A DNA stretch of 64,000 nucleotides from Vitreimonas flagellata (GTDB lineage Bacteria > Pseudomonadota > Alphaproteobacteria > Caulobacterales > Aquidulcibacteraceae), in assembly GCF_004634425.1 (NCBI RefSeq), contig NZ_SBJL01000002.1, forward strand, positions 496,001 to 560,000. Direction: 5' to 3'. Under the pieces are notes generated by a model. The model was given only the letters and a program-made list of their open reading frames with translations. It ran no database searches and was not told the origin of the DNA. Made by a program: the position numbers and the translations under genes. The first letter of the stretch is position 1. Each line of letters begins with the position of its first letter. Below, piece after piece: positions 1-9,443 of this stretch.

Positions 1-2
1 TC

Positions 3-65
3 TTGCGCGACCCGCAAGAGATGGGCTCGACGGCGACCGTGACGTCGGGCGTCGCGGCGGCGTAA
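3..65 (+). CDS. Possible 3' end of an unidentified gene
   Basis: Reading frame 3 is open from the window edge to a TAA at 63-65 and gives about 20 residues (LRDPQEMGSTATVTSGVAAA). The piece is too short to recognise a family. It may be the C-terminal tail of a gene that starts outside the window, or simply open intergenic sequence. The next gene starts about 80 bases later on the same strand. Confidence 0.3.
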   Translation: MRDPQEMGSTATVTSGVAAA

Positions 66-146
66 CCGCCCTCCTCGCTTACAATTGAATCGCCACAACG
101 GCTCATGCGGATGCGCGTGGGCCGTTGTTCGTTTAGGGTCGGCGCC

Positions 147-1628
147 ATGATGGATCGCCGCTCTCTTTTACTGGCTGGCGCCAGCGCGCTTTCGGCTTGC
201 GCGACAGCGCCGCCTGCTGGCGAACCGATGAGCGATGGCGATTTCCGCGTGCTGGTCGACGGATGGGCGCAAGCTGATCGGCGCGAGCGCGCGGTTGAGA
301 TCGCGGCGTTCGATCCACAACGGCTAAGCGCCGAGGGGCGCATTCTCTATGACGCGATTGCGCAAGGTTCGCAGGCCGATGGTTTGCTCGCGGCGTTTCC
401 GTGGGGGCGCAGCGGCACGCCATACGTCGTCAGCCACCGCTACGGTGCGTACCGCCGCGCGAATGCGAGTGCGGCGGCGATCGATGCGGAGACCACGCAA
501 CTCCGTGCTGACGCCGATGCAGGCATAATAGCGCCAGGCGCTGTGCTCGACGCCGCGATTGCGGCGGTCGACGCGGCGGCGGGGCGCGCAAGCGGCGCGG
601 CGGCCGATGCAATGCGTCGGCAAAGTGCTGCATTGGCCGCGCTGCGCCCGCGATCGCGGATCGAGGCCGGCGTGTGGGCGCTGCCGGGCGGCGCCGATTT
701 CTATGAATTGGCCCTGCAATTTCAGCTCGGCGAAGAGATTTCGCCGCGCACCACGCATCGGCAGGCGCAGGCTTATTGCCGCGAGCTGCAGCGCGAGGCC
801 GATACGCTGCTGCGCACGCAAGGGCTGACGCGCGGCTCCGTGGGCGAGCGTTTGCGCGCGTTCGGAGCGGATGAGCGGCAGCTTTATGCGGACAGCGCCG
901 ACGGTAAAGCGCATGCCGTGGCCGACATGAACGCGGCGCTCGCGCGTTTGCGACCCTTGCTGCGCGACGTGTTGGATGGCGCAGATGCGCCCGCCGAGGT
1001 GCGACTCGTGCCGCCGGAGGCGGAAGCGGACGGCATGGCCGGTCGGCGCGAGGGCGGCGTGTATCACGTCGACTTTGGCGCGATCCGATCGCGACCGCGC
1101 TGGACGCTGGCGACCGTCGCGTATCACGAGCTCGTACCCGGCCACATTCTGCAAGCGCCATTCGAGCACGCCGCACAAGCGCCTGCACTGCAGACACGCT
1201 ACGCGAGCGGCTACAGCGAAGGCTGGTCGATCTATGCGGAGCGTTTGGCGGATGAGGTCGGCGCCTACGCCGACGATCCCGCGAGCCGCATCGGCTATCT
1301 GCAATGGATGCTGTTTCGCTTCGGCCGCATCGTCGCGGACACCGGCATTCATGCGATGCGCTGGAGTCGCGAACGCGCGGTGCAGGAGCTGCGCGACCTG
1401 CAAGGCGACAGCATCGCATTCGTGAGCATCGAGGAAGACGTATTGCGCATGTGCGCCCAACCCGGCGCGGCGGCGGCGCAAGGGCTGGCGGCGATGCGGA
1501 TTGCAGAACTACGCACGCAAACGCGGCGCCGCTTAAGCGCACGCGATTTCCACGCGGCGATGCTGCGCCACGGCCCCCTCTCCCCACCGAGCTTGGCGCA
1601 AGCGGCACGTGCGGCAGGCGTTCACTAA
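147..1628 (+). CDS. DUF885 family secreted metallopeptidase-like protein
   Basis: A 493-residue protein with the general layout of the DUF885 family, which is widespread in Caulobacterales and thought to contain zinc-dependent peptidases. I start it at the ATG pair at 147/150. This gives a short N-terminus with twin arginines, a hydrophobic stretch and a lipobox-like SACA, so it is probably a lipoprotein facing the periplasm; the upstream extension to 105 would hide this signal. HELVPGH at about residues 327-333 is the family's HExxPGH zinc-site signature, followed by a conserved GYSEGWSIYAE segment. No operon partner is obvious, although a pectate lyase with a similar signal follows after about 40 bases. 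The substrate is unknown. Confidence 0.82.
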   Translation: MMDRRSLLLAGASALSACATAPPAGEPMSDGDFRVLVDGWAQADRRERAVEIAAFDPQRLSAEGRILYDAIAQGSQADGLLAAFPWGRSGTPYVVSHRYGAYRRANASAAAIDAETTQLRADADAGIIAPGAVLDAAIAAVDAAAGRASGAAADAMRRQSAALAALRPRSRIEAGVWALPGGADFYELALQFQLGEEISPRTTHRQAQAYCRELQREADTLLRTQGLTRGSVGERLRAFGADERQLYADSADGKAHAVADMNAALARLRPLLRDVLDGADAPAEVRLVPPEAEADGMAGRREGGVYHVDFGAIRSRPRWTLATVAYHELVPGHILQAPFEHAAQAPALQTRYASGYSEGWSIYAERLADEVGAYADDPASRIGYLQWMLFRFGRIVADTGIHAMRWSRERAVQELRDLQGDSIAFVSIEEDVLRMCAQPGAAAAQGLAAMRIAELRTQTRRRLSARDFHAAMLRHGPLSPPSLAQAARAAGVH

Positions 1629-1671
1629 AAACCCACTTGATTAGGCATTGCCACCGTTGTCATGTGCTCGC

Positions 1672-2973
1672 ATGCACAGCCCGATTTCTCGCCGCACCCT
1701 GCTCGCGCTCAGCGCCAGCGCCGCCGCCTTCCCAAGCGCCGCCTGCGCGACAATTCCCGCACCCGCGCCAACATCACACGGCTGGGTGCGTGGGCCATAT
1801 GGCGGCGCGGGTGGACGGATCGTGCGCGTCACCTCGCTCGCGACGGAAGGTCCAGGCTCGCTGGACGCGGCGCTACGCGAGGAAGGCCCGCGCATCATCG
1901 TGTTCGAAGTGGGCGGCGTGATCGATCTGAACGGCGAAGTGCTTGAGGTGCGCCAGCCCTTCGTCACCATCGCTGGTGAAACCGCGCCCGGCCCTGGCGT
2001 CACGCTCATTCGCGGCGGCATGCGCATTCGCACGCACAATGTTTTGCTGCGTCACCTCTTTGTCCGCCCTGGCGATGCCGGCCGGGCGCCGCAAAGCGGC
2101 TGGGAGATCGACGGGATCGTCACCGAAGCTGGGGCCTATGACGTGATCGTCGATCATTGCTCGATCACGTGGGCGACCGATGAGAATCTTTCCGCTTCAG
2201 GCCGCCGCTTTGATGGCGCCACGCCTGCCGAATGGCGCGAAAGCACATCGCATCGGATCAGCTTCACAAACAACATCGTCGCCGAAGGGCTTTCGAACGC
2301 GACGCATTCGAAGGGCGAGCATTCAAAGGGCAGCCTGATCCACGACAATGTTCAGGACGTGCTGATCGCGGGCAACCTCTACATGAACAACCGTGAGCGC
2401 AATCCGCTGTTCAAAGGCGGCGCCTCGGGGGCGGTGGTCAACAACCTGATCTACAATCCCGGCCGGCGCTTCCTGCACTACAATCTGCACGCCGCCGAAT
2501 GGGAAGGTCAGCCGCACCAGACCGGCAACATCGCCATCGTAGGCAATGAATTTCGCGCGGGTCCATCAACACCGGCGGAATCGATCGCGATCGCGCTCGG
2601 TGGGCAAGGCCCACTTGAGCTGCATGCGCGCGACAATCTCGTCAGTGCTGCGCCGGGCGCTGTAGCCCCTGCTCTGTTCGGGCGCTTTGGCGATGGCGCA
2701 GCGCAATTGATCGAAGTCGCCGCGCAAACACCGTGGCCGCAAGGTTTGCAGGCGCAGCCATCGAGCAGCGTCGCTGCCTCGGTGTTGCGCAATGCAGGCG
2801 CGCGACCTTGGGCGCGCGATCCGATCGATGCGCGCTTGATCGCGGATGTCGAGGCCGGGCGCGGCGATGTGATCGACAGCCAGAACGAAGTCGGCGGCTA
2901 TCCGACTTATGCAGAAGTAGGCGCGCCCTTCGATCCCGCGCGCTGGGATTTAGAACGTGGCGTGCCGCGCTAG
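1672..2973 (+). CDS. Pectate lyase-like protein (polysaccharide lyase family 1)
   Basis: A 433-residue secreted protein with a Tat-like and lipobox-like N-terminus (SRRTLLAL ... SAAC). After it comes a PL1-type right-handed beta-helix: an early GAGGRIVRVTSLATEGPGSL segment, IIVFEVGGVIDLNG, and the family-typical DHCSITWATDE strand. Such enzymes cleave polygalacturonate by beta-elimination. I chose the ATG at 1672 rather than 1648 because it begins the signal peptide directly. The stop codon overlaps the stop of the convergent GH43 gene. Together with the GH43 gene and the TonB receptor it suggests use of pectin or arabinan. Exact substrate is inferred from family only. Confidence 0.85.
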   Translation: MHSPISRRTLLALSASAAAFPSAACATIPAPAPTSHGWVRGPYGGAGGRIVRVTSLATEGPGSLDAALREEGPRIIVFEVGGVIDLNGEVLEVRQPFVTIAGETAPGPGVTLIRGGMRIRTHNVLLRHLFVRPGDAGRAPQSGWEIDGIVTEAGAYDVIVDHCSITWATDENLSASGRRFDGATPAEWRESTSHRISFTNNIVAEGLSNATHSKGEHSKGSLIHDNVQDVLIAGNLYMNNRERNPLFKGGASGAVVNNLIYNPGRRFLHYNLHAAEWEGQPHQTGNIAIVGNEFRAGPSTPAESIAIALGGQGPLELHARDNLVSAAPGAVAPALFGRFGDGAAQLIEVAAQTPWPQGLQAQPSSSVAASVLRNAGARPWARDPIDARLIADVEAGRGDVIDSQNEVGGYPTYAEVGAPFDPARWDLERGVPR

Positions 2974-4607
2974 AGGGCTCGGTACGTCACACGCTTGAAG
3001 CGCGCTTCGCCTGCGCCGGCGGTGTAGATCGCCGGGCGCAGACTCAGGAAATCGCCCATCGTGTTGTGGTGATAGCCCGAGACTTCCATCTGCACGCCGT
3101 AGCGCGTCCAATTCGCGCCGTCACGTGAATGGTGGATGGTGACGACGTTGCGGTCGTTGCGCAGGCGCAGAAACAATCGGCGGGCATTGTCACCTCCGGG
3201 TGCAGCGCCACGGCGCTGCAAGCCATAGCGATGCATGACGAGACCGCGCGCGTCAAAGCCAAGTCCCGCATAGAGGCGGCGATTGTAGAACAGAAGCACG
3301 CCCGCTTCGGCGCCGTCATCGACCTCGATCTCAGTCTCTATCTCATAACCGAGATCGCCGCAGATGAAAGCGAGCGGCGAGCAATCACCAGGGTTTGTCC
3401 CCTTTCCGCGCATACCGAGACCAAAATCGCCGCGCCGCAAACGCTGCGCTTCGTTCGCGCCCGGATCGTAGAAGGCCCACTGAACGCCCAGACGATCGGT
3501 GCTGAAGTCATCGCTGAGCGGCGCGCCGTGATCGGCGCTCAGATGCGGAAGCGGTTTGCGCAATGGGCGCGAAAGATCGCCGCCGCGCGGATTGAACCAG
3601 CCGTCGCTCGTCCATTCCGCGGGTTCGAGCAAGGTTTGGCGACCCAGCGTCCAGAACCCGTTTTCGTAGCCATGATAGACAAGATGCCAGCCGCCATCTG
3701 GGCCATCGATCAAAGTGGCGTGCCCGCGCGACCACCATTTCTCGCGCGCTGACCACGTGCGCAGGATCGGATTATGCGGGCAATCTTCCCACGGCCCATG
3801 CAGCGATCGCGCGCGCGCAGCGATGACCATGTGCCCCGTCGGCGGACCAGCCGTGCCGCCGACGGCGGTGATCATGTAAAAATAGTCGCCGTGGCGCGTG
3901 ATCTTCGGACCTTCCGGCGAGAAGCTCTCAACGGTCCAATCTTCCGGATAGCGCCACGGATCATAGACATGCTCAACCGCGCCGGCGAGCGAGAGACCAT
4001 CGGCGCTGAGTTCGACGCGATCGCCACCGCTCAAGAAGAGGAAACGCCGGCCATCTTCTGAAACGGCGTGGCACGGATCGATATGACGCGGCAGACCCAG
4101 ATCGATCGGCTCGCTCCACGGCCCTTCGATGCTCTCCGCGTGGATCACATAGATCGAGCGATGCTGCGGCGTGCGGGCGGGAATGTAGAGATAATAGCGG
4201 CCGTCGTGATTGCAGAGATCCGGCGCCCAGACAGAACCAATCGGCGTGCGCAGCGCCGCTTGTAGCGGCCGCCAATTCACCAGGTCATGCGACGCCCAGA
4301 TCAACAGACCTGGATACGCGTCAAACGACGAAAACGTCATGTAATAGATGTCGCCGTCGCGGATGATCGACGGGTCCGGACGGTCGCCGGAGAAAATCGG
4401 ATTGAGAAATGTGCCGTCGCTAAGATCGGCGCGGCGCTGGCCCTCGAAGCCGCGGCGCCATTCAAGATGCGCCCAATCGAGACCAGCGCTGGTGATCTCT
4501 CCTTCACGCCGTGGGGCAGTCGGCGCCGCAATTGTACTGGCGCAGCCTGACAATACGCTAAAAGAACTTGCCCCTGCCCCCGCGATAAACAAGCGACGCG
4601 TGGTCAT
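2970..4607 (-). CDS. Glycoside hydrolase family 43 protein with C-terminal beta-sandwich domain
   Basis: A 545-residue exported enzyme (RR signal with lipobox LSGC near residue 22). The five-bladed GH43 domain spans about residues 65-355. Expected catalytic residues are visible: Asp78 in RPDPSII (base), Asp130 in SVWAPDL (pKa modulator) and Glu232 in SPEGPKI (acid). The last roughly 190 residues form a beta-sandwich typical of GH43 xylosidase or arabinofuranosidase proteins. GH43 members release arabinose or xylose from arabinan and xylan; which one applies here cannot be read from sequence. The ATG at 4605-4607 has a GAGG about 8 bases upstream. A terminator separates it from the TonB receptor gene, so it may need its own promoter or read-through. 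Confidence 0.88.
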   Translation of the reverse strand: MTTRRLFIAGAGASSFSVLSGCASTIAAPTAPRREGEITSAGLDWAHLEWRRGFEGQRRADLSDGTFLNPIFSGDRPDPSIIRDGDIYYMTFSSFDAYPGLLIWASHDLVNWRPLQAALRTPIGSVWAPDLCNHDGRYYLYIPARTPQHRSIYVIHAESIEGPWSEPIDLGLPRHIDPCHAVSEDGRRFLFLSGGDRVELSADGLSLAGAVEHVYDPWRYPEDWTVESFSPEGPKITRHGDYFYMITAVGGTAGPPTGHMVIAARARSLHGPWEDCPHNPILRTWSAREKWWSRGHATLIDGPDGGWHLVYHGYENGFWTLGRQTLLEPAEWTSDGWFNPRGGDLSRPLRKPLPHLSADHGAPLSDDFSTDRLGVQWAFYDPGANEAQRLRRGDFGLGMRGKGTNPGDCSPLAFICGDLGYEIETEIEVDDGAEAGVLLFYNRRLYAGLGFDARGLVMHRYGLQRRGAAPGGDNARRLFLRLRNDRNVVTIHHSRDGANWTRYGVQMEVSGYHHNTMGDFLSLRPAIYTAGAGEARFKRVTYRAL

Positions 4608-4627
4608 GGCGGCAACCTCGAAACATG

Positions 4628-4660
4628 AAAAGGCCGCGTCACCTTTGCGATGACGCGGCC
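4628..4660 (-). terminator. Rho-independent terminator after the TonB receptor gene
   Basis: A perfect 10-bp stem (4632-4641 with 4651-4660, GGCCGCGTCA/TGACGCGGCC), a 9-base loop and, on the minus strand, a TTTT run (4628-4631). It begins 11 bases beyond the receptor stop codon and lies before the GH43 start. Confidence 0.82.
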
Positions 4661-4670
4661 CTCAATGTGC

Positions 4671-7520
4671 CTAGTAATTGTAGCGGAAGCCGACGACGAA
4701 TTCGCGGCCCGTATGCTCGTAGTTCAGGCTGTTCTTGCGCTGGGTGTTGATCCAACGCTCGTCGTACTGATCCGTGAGGTTCAGCGCTTCGAACGAGAAG
4801 GTCAGGCGCTCGTTGACATCATAGGACGCCGAGAAATCGACGTTCATCTGCTCGGCCTTGCCCTCCACATCGTTGCCGTTCTGCGCCGGCACCAGCGTCA
4901 GATATTCGTCACGATAGGTGCCCGAAACGCGTGCCTCGAAGGGACCATGCTCGTAATAGAGCGTGGCCGACCAGGATGTCGGCGACTGGCCGACAAGCGA
5001 TTCCGTAACCGTGTTGCCGGTGTTCGGATCGGTAATGTAGTCGAACTCCGACTCGATGCTGGTGTAGTTCAGCACCGTGCCAAAGTCGCTGAACGGCGCT
5101 GGCAAGAACGAGAACGGTGTCTGCAGAGTGATCTCGTAACCGGTCAGGTCGCCGCCGGGCGAATTGAGCCAGGACGTCACCTCAAAGATGTCCGCTCCCG
5201 TCACGCCAACCGGCAGCAGATCGAGCGGGAAGCCCGTGTCCGAGTACGGCACGTTACGACGCAGACGCTGGACGAAGCTGTCGATTTCCTTGCTGAAGAA
5301 GGCGACCGAGAAAAGCGCTTCGTCATACGGATAATACTCGATGCTCAAGTCGAGATTGGTCGATCGGATCGGGTCGAGAAACGGATTGCCCGTGTTCAGC
5401 GTCAATCCAGGAGGGCTGGCGTCCACCGAGCCGCCGGGCGTCAAAGAGTCGAGCGATGGGCGCGCCATCGTCTTCGCCGCCGCGAAGCGGATGAGCAGAT
5501 TGTCGACCGGCTCGACCACGAAATTCAACGACGGCAGCGTGTCGCTGTAGGAATTTTCAACGGTAATTTCGTTGCCGCTGAGAATGCCGGTGGAGGTCAA
5601 ATTGGTCTCGACATAACGCACACCGACATTGCCGCGTACGCCGATGCCGGCGAGTTCCGTATTCCAATCGAGCTGGACATAGGCGCCGTTCGAACGCTCG
5701 TATGCTGAGCGCGTCTCGGCCGGGTGCGGCGCCAGGCGGAAGTCACCGTAGGAATTGATGCAATTGCAGTCGAAGTCGATGATGTTGTTGAGCGCGTTGA
5801 GATCCGGCACGACCCACGTTGTCGGCGTGCCGGCCGGCAGATCCATGCCGCTGCCGAAGCCGGTCACTGTCGTCGAGTAGTCGGCGATGGTGTAGCCGTT
5901 GAGCCCCAATTGCGTCAGCACGCTCGCCGGCAAGGCTTCCGACGCACGACGCCATTCCTGGACGTCGAAGCCGAATTCCTTGGTAGATGCGCCGAAGCTC
6001 AAGCTCAACGCATCGCTGATCTCATACTCGAAATCGACGCGCGCAGTTTCGTAGGTGTTCAGCGTCTTGTTCGGACGCAGGCGGATAAGAGAAGCGTCAC
6101 CTGCGGCCGTTGAGGCGCTGTACACCCAATTGGCAGGATTGGTGACGTCGAACCCGTAGTCAAACTCGGGGAGGTTCGGGTCCGAATAATCGTAGGAATA
6201 GCCGTCAACGTCGTAGCGCTCGAAGGAGATCGTCGTTTGCTGCGGGTTGCGGCCCATGGCGCGCGACAGGCCGACCAGCGCGCTCATGCTGAAGCGATCG
6301 CTAAAGTCGTGCTCGATATTGAGCGAGCTCTGGATGAACTCCGTTTCAAGCAAGTCAATGCGCTGCTCTGAGCGGATATCCACGTCGTTGAACGTGCCGG
6401 ATACCAGGTTGCGATTGTCATCGAGCACGCCGCTCACAAGATCGACGGCGCGAAGCCCTTGCACGCCGGTTTCACGGGCAAAGCTGATGACTTCGAGGAA
6501 TTCTTCCGTGCGCTCTTGGCTGAACTGCGCATAGAGCGTGTCCAGCGAAACGCGCGTGGAATCCGCAGGGTCCCATTGCAGAGCAAGCGTCGCGCCAAGC
6601 CGCTCGCGATCATAGCCGATGCGGCCATAGCGCGGGATGCGCGGGTGCGAGCCGTTGGCGGCGGCGGTTCGCGCAGCGGCGCCGACGAGCACGTTGCCAT
6701 CGGCGTCGGTGATGGTGCCGACCGATTGGTAGCAACGCGTTATGTTAACGTAGTTCGGACCAGCGCAGCCGTCGTCGGCTGGCACGCGGAAACGACCCGA
6801 GCTTGAGCCCTCTTCAAACGTATTGCGGTTAGCGACCGCGATCGAGAACAGCGCGCCTAGATCACCATCCAGCCAGCGATTGCTGATCAGGAAGGTCGCG
6901 CGCGGATCGGTTTGTTCAGACAAATCGTTGTGCGAAGCTTGGCCGCCGAACGCCAACTCAAAGCCATCGAAATCGAACGGACGCGCGGTGCGCAGACCGA
7001 CCGTGGCGCCAAGCGAGCCTTCATCGGCCGCCGCCTCCTGGGACTTGGACACCGTGACGTTGTTGAAGAGTTCAGAAGCGAAAACGCTGAAATCGAATTG
7101 ACGGTTGCGGTTGGCGCGGCCGTCACGACCGCCGGTCGTGGCCAATGCTTCCATGCCGTTGAGCTGAACGCGGACGAAATCGGCGCTCAAACCGCGCACG
7201 TTGATGGAGCGGCCTTCGCCGCCGTCGCGGTCAATCTGAACGCCCGGCACGCGCTGGAGCGATTCAGCGAGGTTCAGGTCGGGGAAATCGCCGATGTCTT
7301 CGGCGCTGATGGAATCCACGATGGTCGTGGCGTCACGCTTGATGTCGATTGAGGCCGCGAGCGAGCCACGGAAACCCGTGACGACGATTTCTTCTTCTTC
7401 GGCTGCCTCGTCCTGAGCGAAAGCGACGCCGCCTACACCCATGCCGACGGCCATGCTGAGCGCGGCCAACGACGTGCCGCTCAAAGTCCAACGCTGTTTA
7501 TTCGACGACTTCACCGCCAT
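4671..7520 (-). CDS. TonB-dependent receptor, Caulobacter type
   Basis: A 949-residue outer-membrane receptor. I start it at 7520, where a GGGAGGGAG ribosome site lies about 6 bases upstream and a clean Sec signal begins (cleavage probably AFA-QD). An acidic stretch and a TonB-box-like EIVVTGFRGSL follow. Next comes the plug with IGDFPDLNLAESLQRVPGV and SINVRGL. The rest is the 22-strand barrel with many aromatic-ended strands, ending in FRYNY. The family imports large substrates with TonB energy; in Caulobacterales most copies of this type carry oligosaccharides. Its place beside pectate lyase and GH43 genes fits uptake of pectin- or arabinan-derived sugars. The substrate is inferred from context only. 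Confidence 0.93.
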   Translation of the reverse strand: MAVKSSNKQRWTLSGTSLAALSMAVGMGVGGVAFAQDEAAEEEEIVVTGFRGSLAASIDIKRDATTIVDSISAEDIGDFPDLNLAESLQRVPGVQIDRDGGEGRSINVRGLSADFVRVQLNGMEALATTGGRDGRANRNRQFDFSVFASELFNNVTVSKSQEAAADEGSLGATVGLRTARPFDFDGFELAFGGQASHNDLSEQTDPRATFLISNRWLDGDLGALFSIAVANRNTFEEGSSSGRFRVPADDGCAGPNYVNITRCYQSVGTITDADGNVLVGAAARTAAANGSHPRIPRYGRIGYDRERLGATLALQWDPADSTRVSLDTLYAQFSQERTEEFLEVISFARETGVQGLRAVDLVSGVLDDNRNLVSGTFNDVDIRSEQRIDLLETEFIQSSLNIEHDFSDRFSMSALVGLSRAMGRNPQQTTISFERYDVDGYSYDYSDPNLPEFDYGFDVTNPANWVYSASTAAGDASLIRLRPNKTLNTYETARVDFEYEISDALSLSFGASTKEFGFDVQEWRRASEALPASVLTQLGLNGYTIADYSTTVTGFGSGMDLPAGTPTTWVVPDLNALNNIIDFDCNCINSYGDFRLAPHPAETRSAYERSNGAYVQLDWNTELAGIGVRGNVGVRYVETNLTSTGILSGNEITVENSYSDTLPSLNFVVEPVDNLLIRFAAAKTMARPSLDSLTPGGSVDASPPGLTLNTGNPFLDPIRSTNLDLSIEYYPYDEALFSVAFFSKEIDSFVQRLRRNVPYSDTGFPLDLLPVGVTGADIFEVTSWLNSPGGDLTGYEITLQTPFSFLPAPFSDFGTVLNYTSIESEFDYITDPNTGNTVTESLVGQSPTSWSATLYYEHGPFEARVSGTYRDEYLTLVPAQNGNDVEGKAEQMNVDFSASYDVNERLTFSFEALNLTDQYDERWINTQRKNSLNYEHTGREFVVGFRYNY

Positions 7521-7588
7521 CACGCTCCCTCCCCGACAGGCTGGACGATCGGCGGTTTCCCACCCTCTCCGGCCGCGTTTCGATCCCA

Positions 7589-7650
7589 TGACACCGTTTT
7601 CTTGGTCTTTGCCACCGGTGTCTATTTCACGAATAGGACACGAAATGTCC
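7589..7650 (-). promoter_or_regulatory. Operator-like inverted repeats upstream of the TonB receptor
   Basis: The gap upstream of the receptor holds TGACACCG at 7589-7596 and CCGGTGTC at 7615-7622. The second lies within the 8-bp palindrome CACCGGTG at 7613-7620. GACACCGGTGTC-like sites are typical of LacI-family sugar regulators in Caulobacterales. A third repeat, GGACA-N5-TGTCC, is at 7636-7650. No LacI gene is in the window, so the regulator is unknown. Confidence 0.45.
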
Positions 7651-7732
7651 CCTTGGCAAGCTCAATCCTCCCTTTTGGCGAAACTCTGCCCCTTCTCTGT
7701 TGCGTTTGCGCCCCACTTGGGCTGGCGCCAGG

Positions 7733-9391
7733 TTACAGCGCCTCGTGCGCAACGCGTCCATCCGATACCGTCAACACGGCCCGCGCCGTTGAAATCATGG
7801 GCGCTTCGGCATTCATGAGGTCGATCGAGAAGGCGCTGACGTCCGCGCGTTTGCCCACCTCGATCGTGCCCCGCTCAGCCTCGGCAAAGCACGCAAAGGC
7901 CGGCGCCCAGGTAAGCATGCGTAACGCTTCCGCGCGACCGACAGCTTGGTCCAGCCGCCAATCGTCGCCGGCGAAACCGTTGAGGTCATGGCGGTACGCT
8001 GCCGCGTAAAACTCAATCAGCGGATCGCCCTTCTCCACGGGCGCGTCGCTGCCCGCCGCGATGATTGCGCCGCTATCAAGCAACGACCGCCACGCGTATG
8101 CGCCCGCGAGCCGATCGGGACCAAGACGTGACGGCGCAAAATGCAAATCGCTGATCGCGTGTGAGGGCTGCATGGACGCGATCACGCCTTGGGCTGCGAA
8201 ACGCGGAATGTCTTCGCGCGCGAGCACCTGCGCGTGCTCAATCCGCCAGCGCGCGGCGCGTGAAGCGGCTGCATCATTGGCGAACACGTCGCGGTAAGCG
8301 TCAAGCACCAAGCGATTGCCGCGATCGCCAATGGCGTGCGTGGCCACTTGCACATTGCTTGCACGCGCGCGCGTGAGGAACGCGCGGAGCTGATCTGGCG
8401 GCGTGACAAGCAAGCCATCGCTATGCGCGTCCGAGTACGGGGCGAGCAATGCAGCGCCGCGTGAGCCCAGCGCACCGTCCATGTAGAGCTTCACGCCGCG
8501 CACAGAGGCATTGCCGATAGCGAAAGCCCCGCGCTGAAAGACGATCTCGGAATCTTCGGGCGTCAGGTAAATATCGGTGTGGATTGGCGCTTCGCCTGCG
8601 GCCGCGAATTCCTGCAACAGCATGGCTTCCGCGAGGCTTGTGCTCATATTGGACGCGCCCGTCCAACCGCGCGACGCGTAGAGCCGCAACGCTTGCGCCA
8701 GCGCTTCACGCTGCATGGCGGGCGTGGGCGCCGGCAGACGGCTTTGCACCAGGCTCGTCGCGTTATCGATCAGCATGCCGGTGGCGCGACCTTGCCCATC
8801 GCGCTCAATGCTGCCGCCAGCAGGATTTGCGGTGCTCGCATCAATGCCCGCGAGCGCGAGTGCTGCGCCGTTGACGACACCAGCATGCCCGTCGACGCGC
8901 TCCAGAAACACGGGGCGATCGCCGACGATGTCGTCAAGATCAGCGCGATTGGGAAAGCGGCGCTCGGGCCAATGGGTTTCGATCCAGCCGCGGCCGTAGA
9001 TGGCGCCTTCGCGATGCGAGGCCGCATAGGTGCGCAAGCGCTCACGCAGTGCAGCGATTGACTCAACGCCAACCAGATCGAGCACCATCGCCGCCATGCC
9101 GACGCCGCCGAGATGGCAATGAGCATCCTTAAAGCCGGGATAGGCTGCCGCGCCCGCAAGATCGAGTACACGCGCGCCGCGCGCGTTGGCGCTGACATCC
9201 GCGAGAGAGCCGAGCGCAACGAAGCGGCCATCGCGAATGCGCAATGCTTCAACGCGCGGATTGGCGCTCACGCCTGTATAGATCGGGCCGCCATGAATGA
9301 TGAGATCGGGCGCTGCCTTAGCATGCGCACAGCCAGCGGCCAGCACGCCAAATGCGACGCCGCCAAAATCTCTACGGTTCCAATTGCGCAT
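7733..9391 (-). CDS. Secreted amidohydrolase (YtcJ-like, amidohydrolase_3 family)
   Basis: A 552-residue metal-dependent hydrolase with a Tat-like, lipobox-like N-terminus (NRRDFGG ... AAGC). The metal-binding HxH of the TIM-barrel amidohydrolase fold is at His91/His93 in DAHCHLGG. A late AGSDAPVEKGDPL carries the expected catalytic Asp. Members act on C-N bonds of varied small molecules and often have unknown substrates. It is codirectional with the receptor gene and separated from it by about 210 bases holding the operator-like repeats. On the other side lies the end of the che operon, 52 bases away. No partner gene reveals the substrate. Confidence 0.88.
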   Translation of the reverse strand: MRNWNRRDFGGVAFGVLAAGCAHAKAAPDLIIHGGPIYTGVSANPRVEALRIRDGRFVALGSLADVSANARGARVLDLAGAAAYPGFKDAHCHLGGVGMAAMVLDLVGVESIAALRERLRTYAASHREGAIYGRGWIETHWPERRFPNRADLDDIVGDRPVFLERVDGHAGVVNGAALALAGIDASTANPAGGSIERDGQGRATGMLIDNATSLVQSRLPAPTPAMQREALAQALRLYASRGWTGASNMSTSLAEAMLLQEFAAAGEAPIHTDIYLTPEDSEIVFQRGAFAIGNASVRGVKLYMDGALGSRGAALLAPYSDAHSDGLLVTPPDQLRAFLTRARASNVQVATHAIGDRGNRLVLDAYRDVFANDAAASRAARWRIEHAQVLAREDIPRFAAQGVIASMQPSHAISDLHFAPSRLGPDRLAGAYAWRSLLDSGAIIAAGSDAPVEKGDPLIEFYAAAYRHDLNGFAGDDWRLDQAVGRAEALRMLTWAPAFACFAEAERGTIEVGKRADVSAFSIDLMNAEAPMISTARAVLTVSDGRVAHEAL

Positions 9392-9443
9392 GCCGATCTC
9401 CCCTGTCGCACTAGGGGTAATCAGAGACGCGCGAAGCGCAAGC

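Noticed and set aside
430-1608. 392-codon open frame on the minus strand opposite the DUF885 gene
   Set aside because: Arg/Ala-rich low-complexity shadow; the plus-strand gene has clear motifs and a signal.
4650-5708. 352-codon open frame opposite the TonB receptor
   Set aside because: Shadow of the receptor; no start site or domain.
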